From assembly GCF_002723995.1 (NCBI RefSeq), contig NZ_BEWP01000004.1:186001-250000 (forward strand): 64,000 nucleotides of DNA, in the 5' to 3' direction. The notes beneath the pieces were generated by a model. The model did not search any database. It saw only the letters and a list, made by a program, of their open reading frames with translations, and had not been told where the DNA came from. Both the position numbers and the translations under genes were made by a program. Positions 26,866 through 35,716 of this stretch are shown piece by piece (within the stretch, counting starts at the first letter, position 1; the number at the start of each line of letters is the position of its first letter). This stretch comes from Gluconobacter kondonii. Its GTDB lineage: Bacteria; Pseudomonadota; Alphaproteobacteria; Acetobacterales; Acetobacteraceae.

Positions 26866-29241
26866 TCAGACCTGACGGCCGGAAGGTTTCCAGCGGTTAA
26901 GCAGAAGGGAATTGCTGACCACCGAGACGGAACTCATGGCCATGGCCGCCCCTGCTACGATCGGGTTTAACATGCCGAACGCCGCCAGCGGCAGACCCAG
27001 AATGTTGTAAATGAAGGCGAAGAACAGGTTCTGCCGGATTTTGGACAGCGTGGCGCTGGACAGGGAAATTGCGTCCAGAACCCCGATCATTTCGCTTTTC
27101 ATCAACACGACATCCGCCGTATCGAGCGCCACGGCAGATCCGGCCCCAATGGCAAATCCGACATCCGCCGCCGCCAGTGCAGGCGCATCGTTGATGCCAT
27201 CGCCCACCATGCCGACCACATCGCCCTGAGCGCGATATTTCGCCACGCCTTCAGCCTTGTGCTCCGGCAGAACTCCCGCCAGATACTCATCCACACCAAC
27301 CTGTCGGGCCACCACAGACGCCGCGCGTTCATTATCGCCCGTCAGCATCACAACACGCATGCCGCGCGCTTTCAGAGCCTGCACGGTCGTCACGGCATCG
27401 GTCCGCAGTTCATCCGCCAGCGCGATGATCCCAAGAACCTGACCTGCCTGCGCCACAGCGATAACGGTATTGCCTTCGCTTTCCAGCGCCGCGACCGGCA
27501 GGGACGACAGGTCCAGCCCGCTGTCCTGCATGAACACGGGTGAGCCAAGCCGCGCTTCCTGCCTGTCGATCCGCGCAATAACGCCTTTGCCGGGAACAGC
27601 CTCAAATCCTTCGGCAGCAACAGACGCGCTAACACCATGGCTCTGCGTATAATCCACGATGGCGCGGGCCAGTGGATGTTCCGAATTATGCTCCAGCGCC
27701 TGTGCCACCCCCAGAAGCGTATCCACCAGAACCCCGTCCGCCGGATGAACCGCAGCAACAATCGGGCGCCCCAGAGTTAGAGTGCCGGTCTTGTCGACAA
27801 TGATGGTTTTCAGCTTTTCGGCCCGCTCCAGCGCATCAGCGTTGCGGAACAGAATGCCGGATTGTGCGCCCCGTCCCGTCCCCACCATGATGGCCGTTGG
27901 CGTAGCCAGACCCAGCGAACACGGGCAGGCGATGACCAGAACGGACACGGCAGAAACGAGACTCCAGACCGCAGATCCGGTGACGGCCCAGCCGATTAGG
28001 AACGTCAGCACCGCAATCCCGATCACGGCCGGGACGAAAATACCCGAAACCCGATCGGCCAGACGCTGCACATTCGCCTTGGAGCCCTGCGCCTGCTCGA
28101 CCATTTTCACGATCCGCGCCAGTGCGGTATCCGCGCCAACCCCCGTGGCCCGCACGCGGAGCGCCCCATTGGCGTTCATGGTGCCACCAAACACGTCCTG
28201 TCCGGCTTCTTTGAGAACCGGCACGCTCTCACCCGTCAGCATGGACTCGTTGACTTCGGACGCCCCTTCAAGAACCTCCCCATCCACCGGCACACTCTCA
28301 CCGGGCCGCACGACGAAGATATCGCCGACATGCATGTCCGCCACGGCCCGATCCACAATCACGCCGTCACGCTCGACATGCGCAATCTGCGGTTGAAGCT
28401 GAAGCAGGCTTTCGATCCCGGCGCTGGTGCGGTTCTTGGCCCGCGTTTCCATGAGCTTGCCGAGCGAAATCAGCGTGATGATGGAGGCGCTGGCTTCGAA
28501 ATAGACATGCTGATGTAGCCCGAACACCACAACAACCGCACTGAACAGCCATGCAATGGACGTCCCCAGCACGACCAGCACATCCATATTAGCCGAACCG
28601 CCACGCACTGCATTCCACGCCCTGCGATACAGATGCGCCCCGCAGACGAACTGCACGATCGTGGCGAACAGGAACTGCACCGGAACCGGTACGATCATGC
28701 GTCCGAAGAACATGCCAATCATTTCGGCAAAAAGCGGTAGCGAGAGAACAAGCGTCAGGATGAACCGGTTGCGCTCCCGTTTCCAGATCGCCGCGCGTTT
28801 GGCCTTCGGATCTTCGCGCTCGCCCTCGTCCAGCCGCGTTGCGCCAAATCCGGCCTTCTCGATCTTCCCGATCAGATCCGCTGGTTCGACCACGCCCGGA
28901 ATATAATTGATATGCGCCCGCTCAGCCGCAAAATTCACACTCGCCTGCACGGAAGGCTGCCGGTTCAGGATCTTTTCGATCCGCGCGGCACAGGCCGCAC
29001 AGGTCATGCCCGACAGCGACAGATCAAGGCTCTGTTCGTCCACGGAAAAGCCCGCGCGACGCACGGCAGCCACAACGCTTTCAATGGAAGACGCCGTATT
29101 TTCAAAAGCAACCTGCGCGCGTTCGGAAGCGAAATTAACGGTCGCGCTGATGCCCTCCTGACGGTTGAGGACTTTTTCAATCCGCGCGGCGCAGGCGGCG
29201 CAGGTCATGCCGCCGACGGGGAAACTGATCGTTTCTGACAT
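26866..29241 (-). CDS. copA: Copper-exporting P1B-type ATPase
   Basis: A 791-residue P-type ATPase that pumps Cu(I) from the cytoplasm. Two N-terminal heavy-metal-binding domains each carry GMTCAACA (CxxC at residues 14-17 and about 80-83). Then come eight helices; the metal-site CPC motif lies at about residue 439, the phosphorylated Asp in DKTGTLTLG at about 482, the TGES loop in MLTGESVPV, the HP motif in SEHPLARAI, and the hinge in VGDGINDAPAL. CPC plus the C-terminal region NSLLLNRWKP indicates the copper subclass. The ATG at 29241 begins directly before the first metal domain. A CsoR-type repressor is encoded in the same island, and a TATACCCC-containing sequence lies about 55 bases upstream of the start. 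Confidence 0.95.
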   Translation of the reverse strand: MSETISFPVGGMTCAACAARIEKVLNRQEGISATVNFASERAQVAFENTASSIESVVAAVRRAGFSVDEQSLDLSLSGMTCAACAARIEKILNRQPSVQASVNFAAERAHINYIPGVVEPADLIGKIEKAGFGATRLDEGEREDPKAKRAAIWKRERNRFILTLVLSLPLFAEMIGMFFGRMIVPVPVQFLFATIVQFVCGAHLYRRAWNAVRGGSANMDVLVVLGTSIAWLFSAVVVVFGLHQHVYFEASASIITLISLGKLMETRAKNRTSAGIESLLQLQPQIAHVERDGVIVDRAVADMHVGDIFVVRPGESVPVDGEVLEGASEVNESMLTGESVPVLKEAGQDVFGGTMNANGALRVRATGVGADTALARIVKMVEQAQGSKANVQRLADRVSGIFVPAVIGIAVLTFLIGWAVTGSAVWSLVSAVSVLVIACPCSLGLATPTAIMVGTGRGAQSGILFRNADALERAEKLKTIIVDKTGTLTLGRPIVAAVHPADGVLVDTLLGVAQALEHNSEHPLARAIVDYTQSHGVSASVAAEGFEAVPGKGVIARIDRQEARLGSPVFMQDSGLDLSSLPVAALESEGNTVIAVAQAGQVLGIIALADELRTDAVTTVQALKARGMRVVMLTGDNERAASVVARQVGVDEYLAGVLPEHKAEGVAKYRAQGDVVGMVGDGINDAPALAAADVGFAIGAGSAVALDTADVVLMKSEMIGVLDAISLSSATLSKIRQNLFFAFIYNILGLPLAAFGMLNPIVAGAAMAMSSVSVVSNSLLLNRWKPSGRQV

Positions 29242-29292
29242 CTGGAAAGGGTCCTGTCGGCTAAGGAAGCGGAAGGGAAGCTCCGCAAGAAA

Positions 29293-29312
29293 TATACCCC
29301 ACACCCCTATTT
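29293..29312 (-). promoter_or_regulatory. Possible copper operator before copA ATPase gene
   Basis: The + strand reads TATACCCCACACCCCTAT. Its reverse strand ends in GGGGTATA, as do candidate operators before copZ and the multicopper oxidase operon. It also overlaps the last codons of the chimeric relic upstream. Confidence 0.35.
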
Positions 29313-30540
29313 TTCAAGTAAAGAAAAAGCAGCTTTTCCACTCCCGAGAACAATCTCGCGATCATGAAAAACACGCAGCGCATCATGATGCGCAACGCTG
29401 ATGCATGTGGTGTGGGGCAGAAAGAAAAGAAGGGCCTCGTAAAGACGACGCTCGTTGGCGTCATCCAGCGCAGACGTCGCCTCGCCCAGAAACAGGATCG
29501 CAGGCCGGAACAGCAACGCCCGCGCCACGGCCAGACGCTGCTGCTCGCCCGGAGAAAGCACCGCGCCCCAGTCCGCAATCTCGTCCAGCCGATGGCTGTA
29601 TCCCGCCAAATTGACGGCTTCCAAAGCCTGCTGGCAAGAGGCGATATCATAGTGATCGGATGTCGCGGGATAGCTCAGCGCCTCACGCAGTGTCCCGGAC
29701 GGAACATAGCTGCGCTGGGGCAAAAACATGGCCTGTCGGATGTTGAAAGAGACCTCTCCCCGCCCGTGACGCCACAGCCCGGCCAGCGCCCGCAGGAACG
29801 TGCTTTTCCCCGAACCGGACGGCCCGCGAACCAGCCAGCGTTCGCCGCCCTGCATCGTCAGATCGCCAATCCGCACAATTGGCTTTCCATCTGGCAGGTT
29901 CAGGACCAGATCCCGGATCTGCACCGAAGTCGTTTCGGTTACGGAACTAACAATTCCGCTTTGAGGCGACTGGCTGACAACCCGCTCGAACTCGCCCAGA
30001 CGCTTAAGCACTGAGCGCTGTGTGGCCAGATCGGCATCGAAATGCTGCTGCCGGTAATTCGCGCCGATCAGCGGCGCGCCGAACCGCTCCAGTATCCCGG
30101 AAGCCAAAAGGGACGTGAGAACCGCGCCCAGAAAAAGATAGCCCGGGATCTGGAAATGACGGCCATGCCAGTCAAAAGACAATACCCCCCCAATGTTCCA
30201 CAGAACAACCGCGAAAGACAGCAGCGTGGTCACCGCATCAATGGCGTCCAGCCCCAGTTTGAGCGTCTGGACCGTCATCTGAGACAGGTGGTCCGCAATA
30301 CGCTGATCCGGGTTGTCCGCCCGGTTGGGGCCATGTTCGAGCCGATAATACGCCTCTTCCGACAGATACTGCCGCAGATAGACTTTCGTGTTCCACAGAC
30401 GCCACCGCATCGAGAGAACCTGCGTCAGATAAGTCTGCGTCGCATGCACCACGACGGAGCCGAGCGTCACCAGAAGATAGAACGGCAGCATCCCCAGACA
30501 CCGCCCGACCTCTCCTGCAAAGAACGCATCGAAAAACCGA
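29307..30540 (-). pseudogene. Decayed YddA/SbmA-like ABC transporter, fused to a receptor relic
   Basis: About 410 codons of a membrane-ABC fusion protein of the YddA type. Recognisable parts are RFFDAFF, the block MRWRLWNTKVYL, DNPDQRIADHL, Walker A GPSGSGKST and signature LSPGEQQRLAVARAL. Three signs of decay are visible. The first helix and N-terminus (about 50 residues) are missing and replaced by receptor sequence. About 100 residues between HFDADLA and the KRLGEFERVV helix (near 30012-30035) are absent compared with the family layout, removing late membrane helices. Walker B reads AILFLGEATSALD, with Gly where the Mg-coordinating Asp belongs. All losses are in frame, so the reading frame remains open into the receptor. 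The estimated missing parts restore the usual length of about 560 residues. Confidence 0.8.
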
Positions 30541-32740
30541 TGATACCACGCCATGGCATCCACAGTCATGTAACCGCCCTGAATGGTCGTGGCGTAACTG
30601 CCGCGCAGATTGCTGTTCGCATCAATCCCCGCCCCCACGTTCAGACCTTTGAGAAAGCCGTCCTGCACATTGTAATGCACCCAGGACTTGAAGATGTGAT
30701 GCGGTGAGAAAACACTCCCGAAATCATTGACCTTCGCATTTGAAACTTTCGTGTCCAGATAGGTATAACCGATCGACACATCCAGCCCCGGCAGGATCTG
30801 ACCATCGACCTGCGCTTCCCAGCCCTGACGGCGGATCGGGCCGGTGGTGACGTAGAACTGCGAGTGATACGGGTCCTGCACCGACTGGTTGATGCTTTCC
30901 ATCCGGAACAGCGCGGATGAAAGGTTCAGGCAACCGCGGAAATATTCCGCTTTGAACCCGGTCTCGACCTGATTGCCTTCCTGTGGCGCAAGACCGCCCC
31001 CACCATAGGTCTGCTTGCCGACAGCCGGCGTGAAAATGCTGGCATACCAGGAGATGTTCGGCGTGATCTGATACACCGTGCCCAGATAGGGGGTAAGCTG
31101 CCCGCGCAGATCGGCCTGATTGATCCACTCCCCCTTTGGCGCAGGAGAAATTTTCTGGAGCTTCTCGTAATAACGCGAGACACGTCCACCCAGAATCAAG
31201 GACAAATGCCGGATCACCTCCAGCCGAAGCTGACCATAGAACCCCCACTGATACGCATAGTCATCCGTCCCGTATCTATCGGCATTCTGCTTGTAATCAA
31301 AGCAGCTTGCCGGAGGCTGGGGAACAGCATTGGTATTTTCGAGGCTGATATTGTTGTAAATGTTGTTGCAGTTCACGTTCGCATACTGTGTGATCTGCTC
31401 ATAGGAATTGTAGTTGAACCCGAACAACGCATGATGTGTCCTGTTGAGGAGCTTGAAACTGCCCTATGCATACACATCCGCGGAACGGGACGTGTTGGAG
31501 CCTTTATATTTGGAGATCCCCTGATCCCGGTACTGAAGTGTTCCGGTCGCAGGATTCATTTTGTTCCAAGGCTCGTTATAGAAAGTATTGTAGTCCTGAT
31601 CATAGAACGTGGCGCGCGCCGTCGCCGTCCAGTCGCCCCAGAGCTTCTGGGTGATGGACGCAATCGTCTGCTCGTCATGTAATTCGAATACCCCCAGCTC
31701 TGGCTCGGGTTCGCATCCCGGCTACCGGACCACAGGGTATTGGCCGTGGTCAGCGGCAGACCATAATAAGGTGCCGTAATGTCCTGCTGCTGGGCGGCAT
31801 GAGAGACCAGGAATGTGGTCGTGGACGTGACATCTCACTCCAACGCGCCATAGGCCTGCCATTTGCGCGAATGGGAATATTTGTAGAAAAAATGATTGTC
31901 CTGATACAGGTCTGCCGTCCGAAAGCGCACGGTTTTCGAGTGGTTCAGCGGAATGGTGATATCCGTATCCACACGATAATTATCGAAACTGCCCACGCTG
32001 GCCGATCCGCCCGCGGCAAAGTTTATACCAGGCTTTTTCGTCACCTGATTGACCACACCACCCGCGCCGCCTCCGCCCTGCAACAGACCGGAAGAGCCAC
32101 GGAGCACCTCGATCCTGTCATACATCGACAGGTCAAGGGCAGCATTATTCAGCGTCCCAGCAGCGTTGGGCGTGCCATCAATGGACGTCGTGAGCTGATA
32201 TCCGCGTGAATAATAATTGGAATTGGCCGTAGAGCCCGGAAAGACCAGGATTCCGTTGATCTGCCGCATCGCATCCGCCATCGTCAGCATGTTGGAATCT
32301 TCCATACGCTGCTGGGTGATGACCGAAATGGACTGCGGCACGTCCTTGAGCGCCACGGGGCTTTTCCCCCAGACTTCAACAGCGGGGGCTGTATAGGTGT
32401 GGTTGGTGCCCAGAACCTGAATATTTTCGTCTGACGCAGCATCCAGATCTTCGGAAGAGCGAGACGCGGCTGCGACAGGCGCTGGAGCAGAGACCGTAGC
32501 GGGAGCCTTCACAGACTGCGCCAAAGGCTTGTCGGCGCGTCGCAATACCCCGCAATGCACAGGACGCGACGCCCTGTGTGTGGCATGGCAAACAGACGGG
32601 TGGTTTCTGGCGCGCTCTGCAACCGTATCGGCCAAAGCCGCAGGGCATGCGCCCACCACCAGACTGCCCCAGATCAGAGCATGGTGGGAAATGGCGGAAA
32701 AGCCGAGCCGACGGCGAACTGAAATGCCATGCTGTGTCAT
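30541..32740 (-). pseudogene. Broken TonB-dependent siderophore receptor
   Basis: Starts with MTQHGISV, a signal-like segment and a plug (DVPQSISVITQQRM, YYSRGYQ, YDRIEVLRGSSGLLQGGGG) closely resembling the intact receptor at 52557-54851. After KWQAYGALE there is an in-frame TGA (31835-31837). Homologous sequence continues (TTTFLVSHAAQQQDITAP) until a one-base loss near 31677, resumes as DEQTIASITQKLWGDW in the next frame, meets a TAG at 31464-31466, and then runs open (NRTHHALFGFNYNSYEQI) through barrel strands. It stops abruptly after GGYMTVDAMAWYH, about 47 residues short of the expected end, where the ABC transporter sequence begins. The missing terminal strand carries the barrel-assembly signal, so no functional receptor can be made. 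It lies between copZ and the copA ATPase gene. Confidence 0.88.
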
Positions 32741-32860
32741 AATGTCTGTCCTAAAGAGACATACCAGCCCCATGCAACAGCCCGTTCCACGAAAAGCACC
32801 GTGTTACGGCATGAGGCCGGCAATGAAACGCTCCTGCTCAGGAGGAGGCGTGCTCCGGCT

Positions 32861-33073
32861 TCAGGAAACGACGTCAAATCCCGTGTCTTCGACGACGTCC
32901 CTGAACGCTGCGGGCGAAACATGGGCCGGGTCGTAAGAGACCGTCACCTTGCCGCCATCCAGCACGATATCGACGCCCGTTACGCCATTTACGGCTTCAA
33001 GAGCGCGCTGGAGCTTGCCCGAACATCCGTTGCAGGACATGCCCTCTACCGTCATGTGCGCTGTTTCTGTCAT
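32861..33073 (-). CDS. copZ: Copper chaperone (heavy-metal-associated domain)
   Basis: A 70-residue single heavy-metal-associated domain with MTVEGMSCNGCSGKLQRAL; the CxxC pair (residues about 14 and 17) binds Cu(I). It probably delivers copper to the CopA ATPase or to the CsoR-type repressor. The ATG at 33073 gives MTETAH and has AAGGAT upstream; a longer frame would pass through the promoter. It is the first gene of the left arm of the copper island. The receptor-ABC relic separates it from copA, suggesting that an ancestral copZ-copA unit was interrupted or that extra transport genes were inserted and decayed. Confidence 0.9.
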   Translation of the reverse strand: MTETAHMTVEGMSCNGCSGKLQRALEAVNGVTGVDIVLDGGKVTVSYDPAHVSPAAFRDVVEDTGFDVVS

Positions 33074-33100
33074 GTCACGAAATCCTTGAAAGAGAGAAAA

Positions 33101-33142
33101 ACTCCCCCGGCGAGGGTATATCCACATACGATTCGGGGGTAT
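33101..33142. promoter_or_regulatory. Candidate CsoR operator sites before copZ
   Basis: Contains ACTCCCCCGGCGAGGGTATA (33101-33120) and ATACGATTCGGGGGTAT (33126-33142), both with GGGTAT and partial dyad symmetry. A nearly identical TCCCCCGGC-GGGTATA element lies before the divergent operon. Binding by CsoR is inferred. Confidence 0.5.
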
Positions 33143-33213
33143 GGTTTATATAAACATTCACTATAAAACTATTCTGGCAACCGTTATTATTTAACGATCA
33201 TATTTTGGTATAT

Positions 33214-33230
33214 ATACCGCACCGGGGTAT
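33214..33230. promoter_or_regulatory. Candidate CsoR operator in the divergent copper promoter region
   Basis: ATACCGCACCGGGGTAT is a 17-base imperfect palindrome with ATACC/GGTAT arms, in the middle of the 309-base gap between copZ and the right-hand copper operon. Confidence 0.5.
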
Positions 33231-33302
33231 GCAATTTTCATATTACCTCCGAAACAGATTCGACAAGACAATTTTTTCAGACACGAAAAAATAATCTTTT
33301 CC

Positions 33303-33321
33303 GATCCCCCGGCTGGGTATA
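33303..33321 (+). promoter_or_regulatory. Candidate CsoR operator before the multicopper oxidase operon
   Basis: GATCCCCCGGCTGGGTATA shares TCCCCCGGC and GGGTATA with the copZ-proximal site but has a one-base rather than two-base spacer. It lies about 60 bases before the first gene of the right arm. Confidence 0.5.
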
Positions 33322-33382
33322 GGGTCACATCAGATTCGAACGATGAATCGCTCCGTTTCTTCCCCTTCTGTGGTGATTTCTG

Positions 33383-33790
33383 ATGCTCAGGACACATGCC
33401 CGGATCTGGATCGGCCTGCTGGCTTGCCTGCTCATGCAGGTGGGGCTGCTGCTTGGCGCATCCACCGCGCAGGCCAGATCTGAAGCCCCCCACATGACCA
33501 TGACCCACATCGCCATGACGATGCATCACATGGCCCATCACCAGAAGCCGGATGCCACGGATTGCTGCAAAACCTCAGCGTTCCACGCGATCCCTCATCC
33601 GCAACAGTCTTCCGAAGGCTGCTGCCACACGCATGCGGTCTCGGCCGACCCCATGCTGACAATGGCGTCCATCCACCCGTCCGGCCCGGCCCATACGGCC
33701 GCGCGCGTCTTTGCCTCAGGGCTGCAAGGACGCTTCAGCGGGACGGACTGGATCCCCGCCTCGCCGCCTCCAAAACTGCACGCAATCTGA
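33383..33790 (+). CDS. Exported His/Met/Cys-rich protein of the copper island
   Basis: A 135-residue protein with a signal peptide (hydrophobic IWIGLLACLLMQVGLLLG, cleavage near AQA). Just after it comes a cluster of potential metal ligands: HMTMTHIAMTMHHMAHHQ. Two CC pairs follow in ATDCCKTSAF and EGCCHTHAV. The composition indicates periplasmic copper binding. I do not recognise a named family. It is the first gene of the right-hand copper operon, about 90 bases before the multicopper oxidase, and behind the proposed CsoR operators. Function beyond metal binding is unknown. Confidence 0.7.
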   Translation: MLRTHARIWIGLLACLLMQVGLLLGASTAQARSEAPHMTMTHIAMTMHHMAHHQKPDATDCCKTSAFHAIPHPQQSSEGCCHTHAVSADPMLTMASIHPSGPAHTAARVFASGLQGRFSGTDWIPASPPPKLHAI

Positions 33791-33877
33791 CACACGCCTG
33801 ACCGGCGTGGACCCGTCCTGCTGTCCGAAATGGGCATTCAGGGCCTGATCCTCTGTCATTTTTGCGGATTTTTCCTC

Positions 33878-35716
33878 ATGATCTTTCCGTCCCGCTTCCG
33901 GGGCGGCCTTACACGACGGCGTTTCGTGACGGGGATCGGCGCAGGCGGCCTTCTGGCAGCCCTGCCCCGCACCTCACATGCGCTCTCGTCCACGGCTGTT
34001 CCCCTTGGAGGTTCTCCCCTCAGGGCCTCTTCGGGTATCATACCCCCCACCCCTTTTAACCGGTGGGATCTGAAGGTCGGCCACACGCGCATTTCGCTCG
34101 ATGGCAAGACCATGCACGCCCCAACTGTCGGCGGCACGGTGCCCGGTCCGATCCTGCGCTTCAAACAGGGCGATACCGTCAGCATCAACGTGACCAATAC
34201 GCTGGATGAACCGACCTCGATCCACTGGCACGGCATCCGCACGCCCGCGAATATGGATGGCGTCCCGGGGTTGAGTTTCGGCGGCATCGCCCCCGGCGAA
34301 ACCTTTACCTACCGCTTCAAACTCCATCAGAGCGGCACCTACTGGTATCACAGCCACTCCGGGATGCAGGAAGCGATGGGCCTGTACGGTGCGATGGTCA
34401 TCGACCCGCGCCGCCCGGACCCGAACGCCTGCGACCGCGATTACGTCATTTTCCTCGCCGAATGGACGGATGTCATGCCCCATGACATCGTCAGCAACCT
34501 CAAAATGCAGGACGACTATTACGTCTTCCGCCAGCGCACTGCGGCGTCCTTCCCGAAAGAAGCGCGCGAAGCCGAAAGTGCGGGTGCGGCCCTCGCGGAC
34601 CGTCTGGCCTGGTCGAAAATGCGCATGGCCGCGACCGACATCGCAGACGTCTCGGGCGCGATCTACACCTACACGCTGAACGGCCACGCCCCGGACATGA
34701 ACTGGAGCGGCCTATTCCGGCCCGGCGAGAAGGTGCGTCTGCGCTTCATCAACGGCTCGACCATGACATTTTTCGACATCCGGATTCCCGGGCTCGAAAT
34801 GCTGGTCGTGCAGGCTGACGGCAACGATATCGAACCCATCCCCGTGGACGAGTTCCGCATCGGCGTAGCGGAAACATACGATGTGATTGTCCAGCCGAAA
34901 GACGAGCGCGCCTATGCCATTTTCGCCCAGAGCGAGGACCGCACCGGCTACGCAAGAGGCACCCTTGCCCCGCGCGAAGGCATGATCGCACCGCTCCCGC
35001 CGATGGACCCGCGCCCCGTCCGCACCATGGTGGACATGGGCATGGGAAACATGAAGCCCGGCGAGAGCATGAAGGACACGGACATGTCGGACGATATGTC
35101 CGGCATGAAAATGGGTGGCGACATGGCCGGAATGGACATGCACGGCATGAACATGAAAGGCATGGATATGAGCCACATGGCCATGCTGAAAATGGAAGTG
35201 GACGACCCCGGCCCGCCGCCCATCAATGTCGAAAACCAGATGCGCGCCATGATGCCCATCGACCGCACGGGCAGCCCCGGCGACGGACTGGAGAACAACG
35301 GCCGTCGCGTCCTGAACTACAAACAACTCCGCGCCACCCGCCCCGGAGCGGATTTGCGACCGCCAACGCGGGAAATCATCCTGCATCTGACCGGCAACAT
35401 GGAGCGCTATATCTGGGGCTTCAACGGTCGGAAGTTCTCGGAATCCGGCCCGATCCGTCTCAAGCTTGGCGAGCGTGTGCGCTTCACGCTCATCAACGAC
35501 ACCATGATGGAACATCCAATCCATTTGCACGGTCTATGGAGCGAACTGGAAAATGGTCAGGGCGATTACCGTCCCTACAAGCACACCATCATTTCCCAGC
35601 CGGGCTCGAAGCTGAGCTATCTCGTGACGGCCGATACCCCCGGCATGTGGGCGTATCACTGCCACCTGATGTATCACATGGATCTGGGCATGTTCCGCAC
35701 GGTGATCGTGGCATGA
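33878..35716 (+). CDS. pcoA: Copper resistance multicopper oxidase (CopA/PcoA type)
   Basis: A 612-residue periplasmic Cu(I) oxidase. The Tat signal reads TRRRFVTGIGAGGLL (residues 12-26). All four copper-ligand clusters are present: SIHWHGIR, WYHSHSGMQ, EHPIHLHG, and the type-1 site YHCHLMYHMDLGM near the C-terminus. Between about residues 385 and 445 is a Met/Asp/Gly-rich insert (MGNMKPGES, GMKMGGDMAGMDMHGMNMKG) typical of CopA/PcoA, which feeds Cu(I) to the active site. The ATG at 33878 places the Tat motif normally; an upstream in-frame start at 33830 is possible. Its stop overlaps the copB start by four bases. Note this is distinct from the CopA ATPase. Confidence 0.95.
   Translation: MIFPSRFRGGLTRRRFVTGIGAGGLLAALPRTSHALSSTAVPLGGSPLRASSGIIPPTPFNRWDLKVGHTRISLDGKTMHAPTVGGTVPGPILRFKQGDTVSINVTNTLDEPTSIHWHGIRTPANMDGVPGLSFGGIAPGETFTYRFKLHQSGTYWYHSHSGMQEAMGLYGAMVIDPRRPDPNACDRDYVIFLAEWTDVMPHDIVSNLKMQDDYYVFRQRTAASFPKEAREAESAGAALADRLAWSKMRMAATDIADVSGAIYTYTLNGHAPDMNWSGLFRPGEKVRLRFINGSTMTFFDIRIPGLEMLVVQADGNDIEPIPVDEFRIGVAETYDVIVQPKDERAYAIFAQSEDRTGYARGTLAPREGMIAPLPPMDPRPVRTMVDMGMGNMKPGESMKDTDMSDDMSGMKMGGDMAGMDMHGMNMKGMDMSHMAMLKMEVDDPGPPPINVENQMRAMMPIDRTGSPGDGLENNGRRVLNYKQLRATRPGADLRPPTREIILHLTGNMERYIWGFNGRKFSESGPIRLKLGERVRFTLINDTMMEHPIHLHGLWSELENGQGDYRPYKHTIISQPGSKLSYLVTADTPGMWAYHCHLMYHMDLGMFRTVIVA

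Noticed and set aside
29307-31427. A single 706-codon gene read as a novel receptor-transporter fusion protein
   Set aside because: Start is internal to receptor barrel sequence, the N-terminal receptor part is cut off by two stops and a frameshift, and the ABC part has lost helices and the Walker B Asp. Decay explains it better than a new function.
35030-35210. Repetitive ATG-rich DNA that could look like a tandem repeat
   Set aside because: It encodes the Met-rich insert of the multicopper oxidase in frame, a known feature of this family, and is not a separate repeat element.
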